Assembly (NCBI GenBank): GCA_039973685.1
Contig: JBDWKL010000019.1
Location: 1-64,000 of the forward strand
DNA length: 64,000 nucleotides
From: Hyphomicrobiales bacterium
Lineage (GTDB): Bacteria > Pseudomonadota > Alphaproteobacteria > Rhizobiales > JACESI01
Direction of reading: 5' to 3'
Shown here piece by piece: positions 8,529 to 16,229 of the stretch (position 1 is its first letter; the number at the start of each line of letters is the position of its first letter). Both the position numbers and the translations under genes were made by a program. The notes below the pieces were generated by a model, which saw only the letters and a program-made list of their open reading frames with translations, was not told where the DNA came from and did no database searches.

Positions 8529-9446
8529 ATGCGCGTATTGGTGATAGGGCAATCGGGACAAATTGCACGGGTGCTTTCGGTGTTGGGCAGGAAGAGCGAT
8601 CATCAAATTGCGACAAAAGGGCGCGCAGATTGCGATCTGATGCAGACCGCCAATATTCCAAAATGCCTTTTAATGCCAAATGGTGAAAAGCCCGAAGTGA
8701 TTGTGAACGCCGCTGCTTATACGGCCGTGGATAATGCCGAATGTGATGGTCAAACTGCTTATATTTTGAACCGTGATGCGTGCCAAGCATTGGCGTTGGC
8801 CTGCAAGGATTCAGAAATTCCGCTTGTGCATATATCTACTGACTATGTTTATAAATCAGATGGAAGTGCGGCTTTATTGGAGACAAATCCTACTGGACCG
8901 ATAAACGTTTACGGACATTCAAAATTAGCTGGTGAATTTGAGATCACCAAAGAACATGATCAACACATCATTTTACGTACGGCTTGGGTGTTCAGTTCGA
9001 CAGGCAATAATTTTGTAAAAACAGTGCTGCGACTTGCTGCAGATCATGACGAGTTGCAGATTGTTGCTGACCAAATAGGTAATCCAACAGCCGCCAATGA
9101 TCTCGGCGCTGCGATTATAACGATAATCGATCGTTTGAGCCGTAAAGAAAAAGATGATGACTTCTTTGGGGTTTATAACTTTGCAGGGCGTGGGGATATC
9201 AGTTGGGCAAATTTCGCACGCACAATTTTCTCTATATCAAAGCAAAATGGAGGCCCAAGCTGTGATGTGAGGGACATCCTTACGGATGAATTTCCGTCGC
9301 GGGCTTCAAGGCAACTCAATTCTCGGCTTGATACAACAAAATTTGAGACTGTATTTGGCCCTATACCGAGTTGGGAAGGACAGCTGCAGGAGGTTGTCAA
9401 AGAATTGGTTTCAACAGGTGGCTCCCTGTTGTCAAAACCTGAATAA
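8529..9446 (+). CDS. rfbD: dTDP-4-dehydrorhamnose reductase
   Basis: A 305-residue RmlD/RfbD-type enzyme, the NAD(P)H-dependent reductase of the last step of dTDP-L-rhamnose synthesis. It has the N-terminal nucleotide-binding loop VLVIGQSGQIA, the segment HISTDYVYKSDG (family STDYVFDG) and the active-site YGHSK (YxxxK). The C-terminal half carries the substrate-binding RASRQLNSRLDTTKF (family RPxxSxLdxxK). Length and start fit the family. rfbA and rfbC are not in the window, and rfbB survives only as a fragment directly upstream. Either the other rhamnose genes are elsewhere or this gene is a leftover of a decayed cluster. Confidence 0.92.
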   Translation: MRVLVIGQSGQIARVLSVLGRKSDHQIATKGRADCDLMQTANIPKCLLMPNGEKPEVIVNAAAYTAVDNAECDGQTAYILNRDACQALALACKDSEIPLVHISTDYVYKSDGSAALLETNPTGPINVYGHSKLAGEFEITKEHDQHIILRTAWVFSSTGNNFVKTVLRLAADHDELQIVADQIGNPTAANDLGAAIITIIDRLSRKEKDDDFFGVYNFAGRGDISWANFARTIFSISKQNGGPSCDVRDILTDEFPSRASRQLNSRLDTTKFETVFGPIPSWEGQLQEVVKELVSTGGSLLSKPE

Positions 9447-9510
9447 GCTAACCACTTTAAGCGTTTAAACGAAGCCGCTATGCCGCTGTTTGCGTATATC
9501 TGCGCGCCAT

Positions 9511-10080
9511 TTATTGCGTAAGGCGGCGTTTTAGGAGTTCTACTGCGTTGTCAAAGAGGCTTGGGTCTTCTTCCGAGCGTGCTGCAAGTTGTGCGCCTTC
9601 AAATAGGGACAGCGTTGCAGTGGCCTCCATGGTTGGGTCGGCTACATTTGAAATTGACCCATCAGATTGACCGGCATGAAAAGCTGCAACAAGCCATTCA
9701 GTCACCATTGTGCGAAAACGGCGAACGAGCTGGCTTACTTCATCGGGTAGGCTTTCACGGCTGGTGGTGAAAGAGACGCATAAGCAAACGCTTTTGCCTT
9801 CATCGATACCGTTGCGGTAGCTGTTTATCATCGCTGAAAGCTGTTCAGCCCCAGTTCTAGGGCTGGAGCGGAACTCCGCTCGTATCGCTTCAAACTTTGC
9901 AAGATAGCGTTGCATTAGCTCGACAGACAAATTTGCCTTGGATGGAAAATGATGATGGATACTGGCTTTACGAATACCGACTTCATTTGCCAAGTCAGCA
10001 TAGCTAAATCCATCAAAGCCTAATGTTCTGGCTGCTCGTTCAGCCGAATCCAAAAGTGCGTTTCTGGTATCAGAAGCCAT
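9511..10080 (-). CDS. TetR/AcrR-family transcriptional regulator (TetR-1)
   Basis: A 189-residue one-component repressor. The N-terminal helix-turn-helix (about 5-55) has FSYADLANEVGIRKASIHHH as its recognition region, followed by FPSKANL. The C-terminal ligand domain is helical and has a Cys pair (SVCLCVSF) near residue 97, which could sense electrophiles or oxidants as in some AcuR/NemR-like members (inference). It is the last gene of a minus-strand set after the PNPOx-like and ChrR-type cupin genes, 36 bases from the cupin stop. Related 16-bp dyads upstream of the cupin, the PNPOx-like/GST pair and the VOC gene are the best candidates for its operators. Confidence 0.9.
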   Translation of the reverse strand: MASDTRNALLDSAERAARTLGFDGFSYADLANEVGIRKASIHHHFPSKANLSVELMQRYLAKFEAIRAEFRSSPRTGAEQLSAMINSYRNGIDEGKSVCLCVSFTTSRESLPDEVSQLVRRFRTMVTEWLVAAFHAGQSDGSISNVADPTMEATATLSLFEGAQLAARSEEDPSLFDNAVELLKRRLTQ

Positions 10081-10116
10081 AGTGACTTATCCTCTTATAC
10101 ATCCTGCAAGTTTGCC

Positions 10117-10797
10117 TTATGTACGCGGCGGCTTTGCATGTTGCAAGTGACCTGTTTTCATCCATACTTTTGCGCCATCTTTGCCTGCAACCGCGTTGAG
10201 TGGTTTACCTTCTGGCAACCGTAGCCATCCACCCTTGGGAAGCTCTTCGCCAGACACAATTAAAGAGCCACCAATCATGAGCAGTTCAATGCCGCCAGCA
10301 TCCGTATTGGCGAAGGCCGCATTTGCATCGACATGGTTGTAAGTCACGTGTTCACGGCCATCCTTGTGTAGTTCAGCCGTTGCCACACCATTGAGCGGAG
10401 CTTCGAGCTCATCTGCCATATTTTTGCGGAACTGGGTGCGGTCATCCAAGTCAAATTGCCATAATTTTACAAAAATCGTGCAACCCGGCTCGGAACCTGG
10501 CGTGTGCGACGTTGTTGGTGGATTGCGAACATACGTGCCGACAGGATAGTCGCCATGTTCATCTTGGAAGACGCCATCAAGAACGATGAATTCTTCACCA
10601 CCTGTATGTTCGTGGGCGGAGAATTTGCTGTTTGGTACATATCGAACGAGGGACGTGGCGCGCGCCACTTCGCCACCAATGCGGTCCAGCATCCGTCGAT
10701 CTACACCAGGCATTGGTGATGCGACCCATTCTAATTCTTCAGAATTAACAATGACTTGTTTAGTGAAATCAGCGTTTAGTTCCATTTTGACGTCCAT
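10117..10797 (-). CDS. ChrR-like cupin protein
   Basis: A 226-residue two-cupin protein resembling the C-terminal cupin of ChrR anti-sigma factors. The first cupin (about 50-115) has the metal-binding pattern [20 protein letters not shown], followed by [15 protein letters not shown]. The second, weaker cupin lies at about 145-220. The zinc-binding anti-sigma N-terminal domain of true ChrR is absent, so sigma-factor control is not expected. Stand-alone ChrR-like cupins are often near oxidative-stress or detoxification genes. A candidate TetR operator at 10820-10835 lies just upstream of the start, between it and the upstream PNPOx-like gene. An alternative in-frame ATG is at 10785. Confidence 0.85.
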   Translation of the reverse strand: MDVKMELNADFTKQVIVNSEELEWVASPMPGVDRRMLDRIGGEVARATSLVRYVPNSKFSAHEHTGGEEFIVLDGVFQDEHGDYPVGTYVRNPPTTSHTPGSEPGCTIFVKLWQFDLDDRTQFRKNMADELEAPLNGVATAELHKDGREHVTYNHVDANAAFANTDAGGIELLMIGGSLIVSGEELPKGGWLRLPEGKPLNAVAGKDGAKVWMKTGHLQHAKPPRT

Positions 10798-10819
10798 ATT
10801 AGTGAATCAAGTTTTTAGC

Positions 10820-10835
10820 AGCCTACCAATAGGTA
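10820..10835 (-). promoter_or_regulatory. Candidate TetR operator 1 (cupin promoter)
   Basis: On the minus strand this reads TACCTATTGGTAGGCT and lies about 23 bases before the cupin start. It shares the A-[CT]-C-T-n5-T-A-G core with four other dyads in this neighbourhood (11829, 13322, 16143, 16199). Confidence 0.5.
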
Positions 10836-10837
10836 GT

Positions 10838-11794
10838 TTATTCGGCAAGGTCTGTATCATCTGCCATAGTTGCCGGATTGCGATCAGAGTATTGTTCAAA
10901 TTTGTAGCGATAAGGCAATCCACCTTCCACGCGTGTGATTATATCAACGTGAATGCGAAGGCCTCGCCCCATCAATGGCAATTCACCATTATTGATGTCT
11001 TCGACAAGCACAGCAGTGCCTTTAAGATTGAGGAGTGTGCCCGTTTCAAAATCAACAAATTGCAGGCCGACACGATTGTCAGTCACGATGTTTCCGAAGG
11101 TATTGTAAAAGCTATTACCTTTATAATCGGGGAACTGGATTGTGTTGTCATCTAAGACAGTAACGAAGCCCGGCATGCCGCCACGATGATTTATATCAAC
11201 GCCTGCGCGGGGGTCATCGCCTAGTTGGGCCGCACGTGAAGCGATGAGCAAAGTGTCGGCACGGGTGATTTGAGCTTTGTCTACTTCACTAAGGGTGGTT
11301 GAGGCTTCTATGTGGGCGGGTTGTGTCGCAGTTGCCGATGCCTTTGTTCTGATTTGAATGTATTTGGGGCAGTTTCCATAGCTTTGATCCACATGCAAAG
11401 CCAAGGTGTCAGCTTCTTCGGCCTCAATCGTCGCGTTAAGGCGGTTGCGGCGCTGAGTTTCAAATTCAATACCAACAACACTGACTTTAGCACCAACTGA
11501 GAAATCAAGATCAGCAGGTTCACCCAAAAGGGGTGATGATGAAATGTTCAATGTTTTTTCATCGGAAGAAGCCATGAAACCTGCCGAGCCAACCCGCATT
11601 ACAGCCCAAGGGTGGCCTGAACTGTCGAGTGCGCCGATATGGACAGAAGAAAGTGAAGCAAAGAATTCACGATGCTGATCAGGCATATGATCACGAATCA
11701 TGCGTAGGCCCAATTGGTGTTGGCGTTCGCTGATATCTAGTTTTTCATGTAAGCTCTGCTCGCCTGCGTGGAAAACGCTGTCTTCATTTAGCAT
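10838..11794 (-). CDS. Pyridoxamine-5'-phosphate-oxidase-like flavoprotein (PNPOx-like), large form
   Basis: A 318-residue protein with PNPOx-like split-barrel segments, probably FMN-dependent and cytoplasmic. Split-barrel features include FFASLSSVHIGALDSSGHPW (about 44-63) near the N-terminus and a second region near FVTVLDDNTIQFPDYKGN (about 215), then NSFYNTFGNIVTDNRVGLQF, which is typical for flavin-contacting strands. The double-length form is known from 'pyridoxamine 5'-phosphate oxidase family' proteins that are not vitamin B6 enzymes. The natural substrate is unknown. It heads a minus-strand set with the cupin and TetR-1 and is divergent from the GST gene. A candidate operator lies in the shared promoter region at 11829-11844. 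Confidence 0.82.
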   Translation of the reverse strand: MLNEDSVFHAGEQSLHEKLDISERQHQLGLRMIRDHMPDQHREFFASLSSVHIGALDSSGHPWAVMRVGSAGFMASSDEKTLNISSSPLLGEPADLDFSVGAKVSVVGIEFETQRRNRLNATIEAEEADTLALHVDQSYGNCPKYIQIRTKASATATQPAHIEASTTLSEVDKAQITRADTLLIASRAAQLGDDPRAGVDINHRGGMPGFVTVLDDNTIQFPDYKGNSFYNTFGNIVTDNRVGLQFVDFETGTLLNLKGTAVLVEDINNGELPLMGRGLRIHVDIITRVEGGLPYRYKFEQYSDRNPATMADDTDLAE

Positions 11795-11828
11795 TTCAAA
11801 TGTCCTTTACTATGGTCTGAAAGAAATA

Positions 11829-11844
11829 TACCTTCCATTAGGTA
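11829..11844. promoter_or_regulatory. Candidate TetR operator 2 (PNPOx/GST divergent promoter)
   Basis: TACCTTCCATTAGGTA is a dyad with ACCT-n6-AGGT half-sites. It lies 35 bases upstream of the PNPOx-like gene and about 120 bases upstream of the GST gene, so one bound repressor could control both directions. Confidence 0.55.
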
Positions 11845-11964
11845 GGTACACGCAATGAATTAAAAAAGCTATTGCGACAAAAGTAACAAACGCGTGTCCC
11901 AACGTTGGGAAGAAGGACCATGTTCGCGGAACAGTCCAGTTTGTACCATGATAAAGGAAAAGAA

Positions 11965-12612
11965 ATGAAGTTTTACGATAGTTTCGGTTTGCCAAACCCT
12001 GATCGGGTCCGGATCGCATTGAATGAAAAAGGGGTTCTAGATCAAGTCGAGATTATTCAGGTGAACTTGTGGGAAGGTGAGCATCGTACTGCTGAATTTA
12101 AAGCCAAGAACCCAAGCGTAACCATTCCCCTTTTTGAACTTGATAATGGTCTGGCGATTTCAGAAACCACGGCAATTACTGAATATATAGATCATACTTT
12201 TGAGGGTATTTCATTGACTGGGCGCAGTGCTGAAGAGCGCGCCGTTGTGCATATGATGCAGCGCCGTGGTGAGCAAAAAATCGTTGATGCAATCGGTACT
12301 TATTTCCACCATGGAACACCTGGTTTTGGGCCGGAAATTGAGCTTAATCAAAATAAATCATGGGGCGAGGCACATTTGCAAAAGACGCTAGATGGCATGG
12401 CTTATTTTGATGAAGTGCTACAAGATACCCCCTATATCGCGGGTGAAAATTATTCCATGGCGGACATCACCGTTTTTACGGGGCTTAACTTTTCAGAGAC
12501 CCATCCAAAGGTTATGGTACCTGAAACACTGAAGGCTTTGGCTGAGTGGCGTGCACGCATTGGTGCTCGTGAAAGCTGTGCATTTGTGCCTGAAACCATG
12601 AAAGTAAGCTAA
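11965..12612 (+). CDS. Glutathione S-transferase
   Basis: A 215-residue GST with an N-terminal thioredoxin-like domain (about 1-80: MKFYDSFGLPNPDRVRIALNE; NPSVTIPLFELDNGLAISET with the cis-Pro and the glutathione-binding E-T) and a C-terminal helical domain (about 90-210, YSMADITVFTGL). It conjugates or reduces electrophilic substrates with glutathione in the cytoplasm. The ATG at 11965 has AAGGA seven bases upstream and starts exactly at the domain; an in-frame ATG at 11905 would add 20 unrelated residues. The stop overlaps the start of the next gene (TAATG), so it is coupled to the second PNPOx-like protein. Its position beside TetR-controlled flavoproteins suggests a detoxification response (inference). 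Confidence 0.92.
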   Translation: MKFYDSFGLPNPDRVRIALNEKGVLDQVEIIQVNLWEGEHRTAEFKAKNPSVTIPLFELDNGLAISETTAITEYIDHTFEGISLTGRSAEERAVVHMMQRRGEQKIVDAIGTYFHHGTPGFGPEIELNQNKSWGEAHLQKTLDGMAYFDEVLQDTPYIAGENYSMADITVFTGLNFSETHPKVMVPETLKALAEWRARIGARESCAFVPETMKVS

Positions 12613-13250
12613 TGACTGATCCGGTTCGTTCAGAATATTTGATCAAGGACATCTCTGAATTCAGAGAGCGCTATGGTGATACGGGGCCAGCAATCTACGA
12701 TAAGTCGGCGCCGTTTTTGAGCGAACCAATGCAGGATTTTGTCCGTCTCTCCCCCTTCTGTGTTGTGTCTTCGCAAGATGATGAAGGGCATACTGATATT
12801 TCCCCGCGGGGAGATCCGGCAGGTTTTGTTGAAATCGTTTCCGCAAAACATCTGCTAATACCGGACAGGCCCGGCAATCAGCGTTTCGACACCTTCCGAA
12901 ATATCTTGGTCAATCCGCCTGTATCGGTGCTGTTCATCATACCAGGTGTGTTTGATACATTGCGGGTAAACGGTCGCGGGTTTGCCACGCGCGATCCAGA
13001 ATTGTTAGCTAGATGCGCGATCAAAGATCGTGTGCCGCCAGTTGGTTTGTTGATCGAGATTGATGAGGCTTACGCTCATTGTTCCAAAGCGATTAGGCGC
13101 TCTGGTCTATGGGATGAAGAGACGCAGATTGATCGAAAATTAGCACCAAGCCTAAGTCATATGATGACTGCGCATCAAAGTTATTCGCAAGACAAATTGG
13201 ATGAGTTGGTCGGCAAGATTGACCGCGATATTGTAAAAAATATGTACTAG
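12612..13250 (+). CDS. PNPOx-type flavoprotein, MSMEG_1061-like
   Basis: A 212-residue FMN-binding split-barrel protein of the pyridoxamine-phosphate-oxidase superfamily, close to the MSMEG_1061-type subgroup. Typical segments are CVVSSQDDEGHTDISPRGDP (about 50-69), LLIPDRPGNQRFDTFRNIL (flavin phosphate contacts) and the C-terminal YAHCSKAIRRSGLWDE. The reaction is unknown; members reduce quinone-like or cofactor F420/FMN-linked substrates. Its start overlaps the GST stop (TAATG). No terminator is evident after it, and the following VOC gene has its own candidate operator. Confidence 0.85.
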   Translation: MTDPVRSEYLIKDISEFRERYGDTGPAIYDKSAPFLSEPMQDFVRLSPFCVVSSQDDEGHTDISPRGDPAGFVEIVSAKHLLIPDRPGNQRFDTFRNILVNPPVSVLFIIPGVFDTLRVNGRGFATRDPELLARCAIKDRVPPVGLLIEIDEAYAHCSKAIRRSGLWDEETQIDRKLAPSLSHMMTAHQSYSQDKLDELVGKIDRDIVKNMY

Positions 13251-13321
13251 CCGTCCCATGATTCGTTGGGAGAATAAAAATAAAGTGAGCCTGGTTGGTT
13301 TTTCCTTGCTATTTATCAGTC

Positions 13322-13337
13322 AACCTTCTAGTAGGTT
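13322..13337. promoter_or_regulatory. Candidate TetR operator 3 (VOC promoter)
   Basis: AACCTTCTAGTAGGTT is a near-perfect dyad 29 bases upstream of the VOC start. It matches the other four sites at A2, C4, T5, T11, A12 and G13 of the 16-base alignment. Confidence 0.55.
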
Positions 13338-13365
13338 TATATAAAACAAATCGAAGGAAAAACTC

Positions 13366-13728
13366 ATGATTGGTTATACAACAATCGGTGTTAAAGACAT
13401 CGCAAAAGCTAAAGAATTCTACACAGCATTGTTCGACGCAAGTGTGCTCGTTGACATTGGCCGTTTGGCAATGATCGGCAAATCTACAGACGCGCCAATG
13501 GTTGCTGTTTGTGAGCCTTTTGACGGCAATGCACCTTCATGCGGTAACGGTTCAATGATCGCATTTGGCGCATCTTCAAAAGAAGAAGTAGACGCAATGC
13601 ACGCGAAAGCGATTTCATTGGGTGCGACAACTGATGGTGACCCAGGTCAGCGCATCGAAGACGTATTCTATGGCGCGTATGTACGCGACCCAGATGGCAA
13701 CAAGCTTGCTTTCTTTATCTTTGGATAA
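13366..13728 (+). CDS. VOC-superfamily (glyoxalase/bleomycin-resistance-like) protein
   Basis: A 120-residue vicinal-oxygen-chelate protein with the usual paired beta-alpha-beta-beta-beta units: MIGYTTIGVKDIAKAKEFYT at the N-terminus and YGAYVRDPDGNKLAFFIFG at the C-terminus. Such proteins bind a metal or a small electrophile; the substrate is unknown. A ribosome-binding site (GAAGGA) precedes the ATG. A dyad operator upstream and a strong hairpin terminator directly after the stop make this a one-gene transcription unit. It probably belongs to the same TetR-linked response as the GST and flavoproteins (inference). Confidence 0.88.
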   Translation: MIGYTTIGVKDIAKAKEFYTALFDASVLVDIGRLAMIGKSTDAPMVAVCEPFDGNAPSCGNGSMIAFGASSKEEVDAMHAKAISLGATTDGDPGQRIEDVFYGAYVRDPDGNKLAFFIFG

Positions 13729-13735
13729 GTGCTTC

Positions 13736-13760
13736 GGCCGCTTGGATATTCCAAGCGGCC
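13736..13760 (+). terminator. Intrinsic terminator after the VOC gene
   Basis: A perfect 11-bp stem (GGCCGCTTGGA / TCCAAGCGGCC) with a TAT loop begins seven bases after the stop. The trailing T-run is short (AAGTTTC), so termination may be partial. Confidence 0.7.
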
Positions 13761-13889
13761 AAGTTTCACGACGGTGCGGCGACGCACGGGAAGCAGGCAG
13801 GCAAGAGTGCCACCTACAGCTAGCCCTGATACTTCAAGGCAAATGCCCCAAAATCAAATCTCTTTAAAAAATCTAATATTGCGCGTAAT

Positions 13890-15041
13890 TCAGCCCGCTG
13901 GCTCGATCCCAAACTCTGCTAAAATCTCATCCGTATGCTCACCCAATGCAGGCGCGGGGCGTCTGATTGATGCAGGTGTTTTGGAGAAATTCGCAGGGTG
14001 CTTTGCTTGGCGCAGCATACCGGCGGTTGGATGAAGCGTTTCCACAACAATGCCGTTTGCTTCAACCTGCGGGTGGCTGCGCATTTGTGTTCGCGATAGC
14101 ACAGGACCATTCGGCACATTCTCAGCATCAAGAGCGGCAATAAGATCTGCTGATGCAAACCCAACCACCGCATCCTGGATGGCATTTAAACGTGCATCTT
14201 TGTTGAGTTCACGAAGTTCTGGCGTGGCAAAGCGTTCATCTTCCAGCAGGTCAGGACGGTTCACGGCCTTGGTGAAGCCTTGCCATTGTTTGTCCTGCAT
14301 AACGGCAATACTCACAAAGCCGTCTTTTACCTCGTAGATCAAATCAATATAGGATTGAGCCTCTTCGCGCTCCAATTCGTCACCCACAAAGGTGTGACCG
14401 TTCATGTCCGAACTCCATAGGAACGCGATGATAACATCAAGCATTGAGATTTGAATGTGCTGGCCTTCGCCTGATCGCTCACGCGCAAATAAAGCGGCGG
14501 CGATGGCTTGGCTTGTTTGTATGCCTGTCAGCTTATCTGGCAATATCGTGCGAACAAGGCGAGGGCGGTCTTCGTCTGATCCTGCTTGCACAGAGGTCAA
14601 GGCTGAGATTGCTTGGATGAGCGGATCATAGACAGGTTTTTGGGCAAGCGGCCCTGTATGACCGAAGCCTGCAATCGACACGTAAATTAAACGTGGATTG
14701 AGTTTTGAAAGAGCTTCATAACCCAGCCCTAACCGCTCAGCGACACCCGGTCTGAAATTTTGAATGAAGACATCTGATTGGGCTGCCATGGTTTTCATGG
14801 CCTCAATGCCGTGCTCAGATTTTAGGTCTAAGGTTATCGAGCGCTTGTTGCGATTGTTATTGAGGAAAGAGGCTGAATAGCCCGCGCGCCGTGTTGCCAC
14901 ATGCCGCGAAAAATCGCCACCATTTGGGATTTCGACCTTGATGATGTCTGCCCCTTGATCGCCTAGCGTCATTGTTGCGAGCGGACCAGAAATCACCGTT
15001 GTTAAGTCGATTACGCGGATACCAGCGAAAGGGGCGGTCAT
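13890..15041 (-). CDS. CaiB/BaiF-type (family III) CoA transferase
   Basis: A 383-residue family III CoA transferase that moves CoA between acyl groups in the cytoplasm. The N-terminal FAGIRVIDLTTVISGPLATM and the segment ADIIKVEIPNGGDFSRH are family hallmarks. NRNKRSITLDLKSEHG and DVFIQNFRPGVAERLGLGYE follow in the expected order; the conserved Asp of the family should lie in the YDPLIQAISALT region. The ATG at 15041 has GGAG nearby and starts the domain; a TTG at 15053 is unlikely. The acyl substrate is unknown. It lies downstream of the Tat-exported metallo-hydrolase on the same strand with a 135-base gap. Confidence 0.9.
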   Translation of the reverse strand: MTAPFAGIRVIDLTTVISGPLATMTLGDQGADIIKVEIPNGGDFSRHVATRRAGYSASFLNNNRNKRSITLDLKSEHGIEAMKTMAAQSDVFIQNFRPGVAERLGLGYEALSKLNPRLIYVSIAGFGHTGPLAQKPVYDPLIQAISALTSVQAGSDEDRPRLVRTILPDKLTGIQTSQAIAAALFARERSGEGQHIQISMLDVIIAFLWSSDMNGHTFVGDELEREEAQSYIDLIYEVKDGFVSIAVMQDKQWQGFTKAVNRPDLLEDERFATPELRELNKDARLNAIQDAVVGFASADLIAALDAENVPNGPVLSRTQMRSHPQVEANGIVVETLHPTAGMLRQAKHPANFSKTPASIRRPAPALGEHTDEILAEFGIEPAG

Positions 15042-15176
15042 ATGTTTCTCCAATTATGCAGGGTGATGGTAGATGATTTGCGACAGGAGAAAACTTAAAT
15101 CCTTATGAGCCACCAAATTTGGACCTGCCGCAGGCAGCATTAAATTTGTTTCGATGCGCATGCGGCAGGAAGTGTT

Positions 15177-16127
15177 TTATTTCTTTGGGAACAGGAAGAG
15201 GTTTTGGATGTCGACCAATCCCGCAGCAAGGTAGGATGGATAGCGTTCCAAAATTGCCGCTTTCAGCTCGTCGCCCGTGTTTGATTTCGCGAAGGCGCCT
15301 TGAACGTGATCAAGATAAACAAGCGCATCGTCCATTGCTTGGCGTGAGCCAGCTGTTGGACCGTGACCTGGCAAGACAAGATCATAAGACGTGTCGTTGC
15401 GCATATCTGTCAGGCCATTTTTCCAACCGTCAAAGTTACCGTGACCACAGAACAAGTGACAATTATTGTAGAGCATGTCTTGTGCAATCAGCACTTTTTG
15501 ATCCGGCAAATAAATCGTCATCATGTTGTCTGATTCAGCATCAGTAACATGTGAGAATTCAAATCTCACGCCGTCGATAACTTCGCTTGAAGCATGTGGA
15601 ATGACGCGGTTTGGAACAACCTTTGTCGGTGGCACATGTTTGCCTAATGATTCGAGGCTAATTTTGATAAAGAAGTCGCCAAGCTGATCAATTTCAGCTT
15701 GCGTTTCAGCAAAAGAGTAGATTGGAACATCGCGGAATTGATAAGCGCCAAACCAATGGTCTGGGTGCAAATGCGAGATAATCATGCGGTCCACTGGCTT
15801 GCCTGTCTTCTCAGCATAATCACGGACTTCTTGACCGTAAATGACAGAGCGTTGACCATCAACAAAGACGAGACGTTCAGGTGTTTCAATCACGTGTGTC
15901 GTTACGCAGCCGGTTAAATCAGGACTTTGGTAGCTGTGAATCTTCACATCTCCAAAGTCTGCAACGGTGACGATGCCATGCTCAAGCGGCTTAACACCCT
16001 GGCCCAAAGGACCTCCGCCCAGAGTGCTGGCTTTAACGATTGATGGGGCCGCGAGAGTTGTCGCAGCGATCGTCGTCGCGGCGCTGCCAAACAGCACAGA
16101 ACGGCGGGATATAATGGGATTTGTCAT
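15177..16127 (-). CDS. Tat-exported metallo-beta-lactamase-fold hydrolase
   Basis: A 316-residue MBL-fold enzyme with a twin-arginine leader (SRRSVLFGSAATTIAATTLA, about 7-26), so it is exported folded to the periplasm. The zinc motif is HLHPDH (119-124). Further ligands are expected around HVTDAESDN, AQDMLYN and LPGHG. The reaction is unknown; the family includes lactonases, alkylsulfatase-like and quinohaemoprotein-associated enzymes. AAGGA lies about five bases before the ATG. Two dyads in the divergent promoter shared with TetR-2 suggest direct repression by that regulator. Confidence 0.88.
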   Translation of the reverse strand: MTNPIISRRSVLFGSAATTIAATTLAAPSIVKASTLGGGPLGQGVKPLEHGIVTVADFGDVKIHSYQSPDLTGCVTTHVIETPERLVFVDGQRSVIYGQEVRDYAEKTGKPVDRMIISHLHPDHWFGAYQFRDVPIYSFAETQAEIDQLGDFFIKISLESLGKHVPPTKVVPNRVIPHASSEVIDGVRFEFSHVTDAESDNMMTIYLPDQKVLIAQDMLYNNCHLFCGHGNFDGWKNGLTDMRNDTSYDLVLPGHGPTAGSRQAMDDALVYLDHVQGAFAKSNTGDELKAAILERYPSYLAAGLVDIQNLFLFPKK

Positions 16128-16142
16128 TGTGTTCCTTTTATC

Positions 16143-16158
16143 TATCTAGTACTAGGTA
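16143..16158. promoter_or_regulatory. Candidate TetR-2 operator A
   Basis: TATCTAGTACTAGGTA lies 16 bases upstream of the metallo-hydrolase start. It is almost identical to operator B at 16199 and related to the three sites of the neighbouring TetR-1 genes. Confidence 0.65.
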
Positions 16159-16198
16159 GATTGCAGAATTGACATTTCTTGTTTATGCTGTCAAGCCT

Positions 16199-16214
16199 TA
16201 TCTAGTACTAGATA
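16199..16214. promoter_or_regulatory. Candidate TetR-2 operator B
   Basis: TATCTAGTACTAGATA is a perfect 16-base palindrome 15 bases upstream of the TetR-2 start. With operator A, 56 bases away centre to centre, it forms a pair flanking the divergent promoter. Confidence 0.7.
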
Positions 16215-16229
16215 GATAGTGAAGTTGTG

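Noticed and set aside
10586-11155. 189-residue plus-strand open frame
   Set aside because: It is antisense to the cupin and PNPOx-like genes, crosses their promoter, and its translation is not protein-like.
11905-11964. Upstream extension of the GST gene
   Set aside because: The ATG at 11965 starts exactly at the GST fold and has AAGGA at good spacing; the added 20 residues are unrelated to the family.
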